This document shows, one piece after another, positions 16,437 to 18,687 of a DNA stretch of 18,687 nt; positions within the stretch are counted from its first letter, which is position 1; every line of letters starts with the position of its first letter. The position numbers were made by a program, and so were the translations under genes. Source of the DNA: Pseudomonadota bacterium (lineage in GTDB: Bacteria > Myxococcota_A > Polyangia > Haliangiales > Haliangiaceae); the NCBI GenBank assembly GCA_023428295.1, contig JAEYYV010000104.1, forward strand, positions 1-18,687, in the 5' to 3' direction. The notes beneath the pieces are model-generated. The model was not told the origin of the DNA, ran no database searches, and worked only from the letters and a program-made list of their open reading frames with translations.

Positions 16437-17347
16437 TGCCGCGCGGATTTCTCACCCTCGCCGACGTCCCCGCCGCCGACTGGCCCGCGCTCTGGGATCG
16501 CACGCGCGAGCTCGAGACAAATCGCATCGCAAAGACGTTCGCGAACAAGACGATCGCGCTCGTGTTCGAGAAGAACTCGACGCGCACGCGCGTGTCGTTC
16601 GAAGTCGCCGCGTACGAGCTCGGCGGTCACGCGGTGGTCCTCATGACCGAAGGTAGCCAGATCGCGCGTGGCGAGCCGGTGTCCGACACCGCGCGCGTTC
16701 TCTCGAGCTACTGCTCCGCGATCATGGTCCGCACGTTCGGTCAGGATCGCGTCGCCGAATACGCCAAGTACTCGCGCGTGCCGGTCATCAACGGCCTCTC
16801 CGATCAGCACCACCCGTGTCAGGTCGCGACGGATCTCTACACGGTCCGCGAGCACTTCGGTCGCATCGACAACCTGCGCTACGCCTGGATCGGCGACGGC
16901 AACAACATGGCGCAGTCGTGGATCGAAGCCGCCGGGATGTTCGGCCTCGATCTCGCGCTGGCCTGCCCGGAAGGCTACGCGCCTGACGCACTCCTCGTGA
17001 ACGCAGCGCGCGATCAACAAAAGGCCCTCGGTCGCGGCTCGATCACGCTGACCACCGATCCACGCGAAGCGGCGAAGGGTGCCCACGTCCTCAACACCGA
17101 CGTCTGGGTCTCGATGGGCCAGACCGACGAGGCCGCGCGTCGCACGGCCTTCGCGGGCTATCGCATCGACTCGGCGCTCCTCGCGCTGGCAGCTCCGGAC
17201 GCGATCGTCCTTCACTGCCTCCCCGCCCACCGCGGCGAGGAGATCACGGGCGAGGTCCTCGACGGACCCCAGTCGCTCGCGTGGAAGCAGGCGGAGAACC
17301 GGCTGCACGTGGCGAAGGCGATCCTCGAGTACGTCATGCGTCCGTGA
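16436..17347 (+). CDS. argF: Ornithine carbamoyltransferase
   Basis: 303-aa enzyme that joins ornithine and carbamoyl phosphate to citrulline. ATG 16436 is used; GTG 16433 (one residue longer) is equally possible, with GGAG at 16422-16425 as SD for either. The carbamoyl-phosphate motif STRTR is at 48-52, HHPCQ at 125-129, the DVWVSMGQ segment at 222-229 and the ornithine-specific HCLP motif at 260-263, which separates it from aspartate carbamoyltransferase. Length is normal for the family. The argD TGA and the argF start overlap, so the two are one translationally coupled unit. argB, argG and argH are not in the window. Confidence 0.97.
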   Translation: MPRGFLTLADVPAADWPALWDRTRELETNRIAKTFANKTIALVFEKNSTRTRVSFEVAAYELGGHAVVLMTEGSQIARGEPVSDTARVLSSYCSAIMVRTFGQDRVAEYAKYSRVPVINGLSDQHHPCQVATDLYTVREHFGRIDNLRYAWIGDGNNMAQSWIEAAGMFGLDLALACPEGYAPDALLVNAARDQQKALGRGSITLTTDPREAAKGAHVLNTDVWVSMGQTDEAARRTAFAGYRIDSALLALAAPDAIVLHCLPAHRGEEITGEVLDGPQSLAWKQAENRLHVAKAILEYVMRP

Positions 17348-17365
17348 AGCGGAGAGCCTCGTGCG

Positions 17366-17374
17366 TGGTAGGCT
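17366..17374 (+). promoter_or_regulatory. Extended -10 of the J-domain gene
   Basis: TGG-TAGGCT ends six bases before the GTG at 17381 and fits TANNNT plus TGn. It would let this gene be transcribed apart from argF. Confidence 0.45.
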
Positions 17375-17380
17375 GATGTC

Positions 17381-18532
17381 GTGAGCGGCATACCGGCCGA
17401 AATCGCCGGGATCGGATCGACTACCCAGAAGCTGCGCGTCAGCCCCGGGTTCGATCCGCTCAAGGCAGGTGTTGGACCCGAGGAGTACTTCCTCCTGTCG
17501 CGTATCGACGGCACCACGCAGCTCCGCTCGGTGCTCCTCGATAGCGGACTCTCCGTCGACAAGGCGGTCGGCATCGTGATGCGCCTTCGCTCGATCGGCG
17601 CACTGCTGCTGCCGGGCGAGGCCTCGCCGCCCGCCGCCGCTGCTACGCGCGCCGTAACTCCAACGCCGACCACGCCGCACAAGACGTCGCCAACTCAGCC
17701 AACTCAGCCCGCACAGCCCGCACAGCTGGCACTGCGCACGGCCGCAGGATCGGCTCCACCCGCGTCGCCCGGCGGTATCCCGTTCACGCATGACCTGACG
17801 CTCCCCGCGATGTCGCCCGACGAGGTGCGCGCGCTCGCCGAGGACATCGATCTCACCGACACCGAGCGCCGCCGCATCCTCGCGATGGCGCGACTCCTCG
17901 ACAAGAACGATCCACACCTGCTCCTCGGTGTCTCGGGCGCCGCCGATCCCAAGACGCTCAAGCGCGCCTACTTCCTCCTGTCCAAAGAGGTCCACCCGGA
18001 TCGCTACTACGGCAAGCGCCTCGGATCGTTCGCCGAGCGCCTCACCGCGGTCTTCGAAGCCACGAGCCGCGCGTACAACAAGATCACGAACGGCAACAAG
18101 CGCGCGAGCTCGAGCCAAACGGCCGTCGGCAGCGACCAGCCACAAACGCCACAGGAGTACGCGGCCGAGCTCTTCGAGCGCGCCTGCCAGCTCGAGGTCG
18201 GCGGCGACGCGCTCGGCGCGATGAAGCTCTTCGCGGCCGCGGTGCGCGTCGATCCGCAGACGCGCTACCTCCGCCGCGCCACGAGCTGCGCCTTGCAAGC
18301 AGGCCAGCCGCGCACGGCGGTGGAGTACGCGAAGAAGGCGCAGCTCCAAGCGCCCAACGATGTCTCGAGCGCCCGCCTCCTCGCGTCCGCGTTCCGCGCG
18401 GCCGGCAAGCTCTCGGACGCCGAAGACGTGCTGCTGATGGCGATGGCGCTCAAGAGCGAGAACGACGTGCTGACCTCCGAGCTGCGCAACGATCTCGCGG
18501 AAGTTCGACGTCAACTCGCCGCGACCACATAG
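17381..18532 (+). CDS. J-domain protein with N-terminal helical module and C-terminal TPR
   Basis: 383-aa cytoplasmic protein with three parts. Residues 1-78 are a small module (EEYFLLSRIDGTTQLRSVLL then RLRSIGALLLP) like the winged-helix-type segment seen in other myxobacterial regulators. Residues 80-135 are a Pro/Thr/Gln/Ala linker with 9-bp tandem repeats at 17691-17726. Residues 178-236 form a DnaJ J-domain, with the HPD motif at 205-207 in SKEVHPDRYYGKR; this tripeptide stimulates the ATPase of a DnaK partner. Residues 257-375 are two to three TPR-like helical repeats for protein contacts. The Gly/Phe and zinc-finger parts of true DnaJ are absent, so this is a specialised type III co-chaperone-like protein, not the general DnaJ. 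No symbol assigned. It starts 33 bases after argF, with a likely promoter of its own. Confidence 0.88.
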   Translation: MSGIPAEIAGIGSTTQKLRVSPGFDPLKAGVGPEEYFLLSRIDGTTQLRSVLLDSGLSVDKAVGIVMRLRSIGALLLPGEASPPAAAATRAVTPTPTTPHKTSPTQPTQPAQPAQLALRTAAGSAPPASPGGIPFTHDLTLPAMSPDEVRALAEDIDLTDTERRRILAMARLLDKNDPHLLLGVSGAADPKTLKRAYFLLSKEVHPDRYYGKRLGSFAERLTAVFEATSRAYNKITNGNKRASSSQTAVGSDQPQTPQEYAAELFERACQLEVGGDALGAMKLFAAAVRVDPQTRYLRRATSCALQAGQPRTAVEYAKKAQLQAPNDVSSARLLASAFRAAGKLSDAEDVLLMAMALKSENDVLTSELRNDLAEVRRQLAATT

Positions 18533-18571
18533 CGCGCGCCACACCCATTCGTCGCGCGTGCACTGTCTTGC

Positions 18572-18625
18572 GCGGTCGATGCGAGCGATGCGAGCGATGG
18601 GGCCGATGCGAGCGATGGGGCCGAT
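18572..18625. repeat. 9-bp-period tandem array (six units)
   Basis: Six consecutive 9-mers: gcggtcgat once, gcgagcgat twice, then ggggccgat, gcgagcgat and ggggccgat. Period nine would keep any reading frame. An inverted repeat ATCAC (18626-18630) / GTGAT (18639-18643) separates it from the next array. Confidence 0.85.
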
Positions 18626-18642
18626 ATCACGCCGTGCAGTGA

Positions 18643-18687
<45 letters not shown>

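Noticed and set aside
16217..18544. 775-aa minus-strand frame opposite argD, argF and the J-domain gene
   Set aside because: Antisense to three genes with clear motifs; itself without motifs.

Overview
This is a GC-rich bacterial chromosomal window, mostly conserved housekeeping genes with a small accessory insert. Family content suggests a delta-proteobacterial lineage, most likely Myxococcota (inference): a kelch lipoprotein with DUF4215/myxobacterial Cys-rich repeats, a J-domain/TPR protein with a Pro/Thr/Gln linker, many GTG starts, and a dprA-topA / trmFO / xerC / hslVU / argD-argF neighbourhood that is familiar from Geobacter and myxobacteria. No phage, IS, CRISPR, rRNA, tRNA or recognisable defence system was seen.

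Layout. Bases 1-642 hold low-complexity DNA without a convincing gene. Then follow, on +, a CpoB/YbgF-like TPR lipoprotein and a translationally coupled LysM protein (envelope pair), then dprA and topA with a 4-base overlap, and a tiny membrane-anchored zinc-ribbon protein. On -, xerC converges on that small gene and shares its CTAG stop. Two small unknown + genes follow (a possible 81-aa lipoprotein and a 151-aa protein). A minus-strand group comes next: trmFO, an 808-aa kelch lipoprotein and a short-chain dehydrogenase. Finally a + block reads hslV-hslU-argD-argF and a J-domain/TPR protein. The window ends in two 9-bp-period tandem arrays.

How the genes work together. HslV and HslU form one ATP-dependent protease. 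ArgD and ArgF are two steps of arginine synthesis. DprA, TopA and XerC act on DNA in uptake/recombination, supercoiling and chromosome dimer resolution. TrmFO makes m5U54 in tRNA. The CpoB-like and LysM proteins are exported and probably serve the periplasm and cell wall.

The most interesting signal is regulatory. Seven gene starts on both strands carry a TA-initiated -10-like hexamer whose first base lies 12 or 13 bases before the start codon. In six of the seven a TG sits one base upstream of the hexamer (an extended -10). That geometry predicts leaderless mRNAs starting at or within a base or two of the start codon, and it matches the absence of Shine-Dalgarno sequences at those starts. 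The truly overlapping genes (LysM, topA, hslU) instead have good Shine-Dalgarno sequences. This is a pattern read by eye and needs a genome-wide test.
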